DNA of 7,907 bases from Sphingomonadales bacterium. GTDB lineage: Bacteria > Pseudomonadota > Alphaproteobacteria > Sphingomonadales > Sphingomonadaceae. The notes under the pieces were generated by a model. That model saw only the letters and a program-made list of their open reading frames with translations, searched no databases and was not told where the DNA came from. The translations under genes were made by a program, and so were the position numbers. The DNA is taken from contig JAFLDC010000104.1 of NCBI GenBank assembly GCA_017302775.1, positions 1 through 7,907 of the forward strand. The letters run 5' to 3'. Positions 7,763 through 7,907 of this stretch are shown piece after piece (positions within the stretch are counted from its first letter, which is position 1; each line of letters opens with the position of its first letter).

Positions 7763-7907
7763 TCAGGCTGCAGCCACCTCAACCGATCGCTCATCCGCGG
7801 CTTCGAGCAATTTCTTCTCGACCGTTTTGAGCCGGGGACCGGCATCGAGCTTTTCACCGAGCAGGTCCGTGACATAGAAGGTATCGACCGCACGTTCGCC
7901 ATAAGTG
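7763..7907 (-). CDS. glnD: C-terminal end of [protein-PII] uridylyltransferase/uridylyl-removing enzyme (partial)
   Basis: The minus strand encodes a 47-residue C-terminus starting TYGERAVDTFYVTDLLGEKL and ending in EVAAA, with its TGA at 7763-7765; the rest lies beyond the right edge. YGERAVDxFYVxDL-G-K is the characteristic last strand and helix of the second ACT domain of GlnD, which senses glutamine. GlnD adds UMP to PII proteins when nitrogen is short and removes it when glutamine is plentiful. The call rests on this signature alone, but it is distinctive. The gene runs towards the AhpD-like gene, with no bases between the stop codons. Confidence 0.88.
   Translation of the reverse strand, partial: TYGERAVDTFYVTDLLGEKLDAGPRLKTVEKKLLEAADERSVEVAAA

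Overview
The window looks like an ordinary chromosomal segment of a GC-rich alphaproteobacterium, probably of the Sphingomonadales. This rests on overall protein character, high third-position GC, a FixK/FnrL-type operator and the housekeeping set nadE, asd and glnD. The order-level assignment is inference, because no rRNA or marker search could be run.

Layout. (1) Bases 1-1639, minus strand: the first 546 codons of a large Thr/Gly/Ala-rich protein that runs off the left edge. It carries two tandem copies of a module of about 165 residues, 183-186 residues apart, and has its own promoter-like sequence and a hairpin in its 5' leader. (2) Bases 1640-1914: intergenic, with that promoter and GC-rich hairpins. 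(3) Bases 1915-3854, minus strand: a two-gene, ATGA-coupled unit holding a serine beta-lactamase-fold hydrolase (family VIII esterase type) followed by an unrecognised 271-residue protein. (4) Bases 3912-5573, plus strand: nadE, glutamine-dependent NAD+ synthetase, divergent from the hydrolase across only 57 bp. (5) Bases 5574-5825: a 252-bp leader holding a 25-codon ORF rich in Thr/Ile codons with overlapping hairpins, a candidate attenuator in front of asd. (6) Bases 5826-6854: asd, aspartate-semialdehyde dehydrogenase. (7) Bases 6899-7123: a small two-helix membrane protein. (8) Bases 7130-7762: an FNR/FixK-type box and -10 element driving a two-gene unit, a 62-residue membrane protein and an AhpD-like CxxC protein. 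(9) Bases 7763-7907, minus strand: the C-terminal end of glnD, whose stop codon directly abuts that of the AhpD-like gene.

Functionally the window is a patchwork. nadE (cofactor synthesis), asd (Asp-family amino acids) and glnD (nitrogen signalling) are core genes. Between them lie accessory units: a coupled hydrolase operon, an apparently oxygen-responsive membrane-protein/AhpD pair, and a repeat-bearing presumed surface or structural protein. No tRNA, rRNA, CRISPR array, transposase or integrase was seen. The most interesting signals are the putative Thr/Ile leader peptide before asd, the FNR-box operon, and the duplicated module in the left-edge gene.
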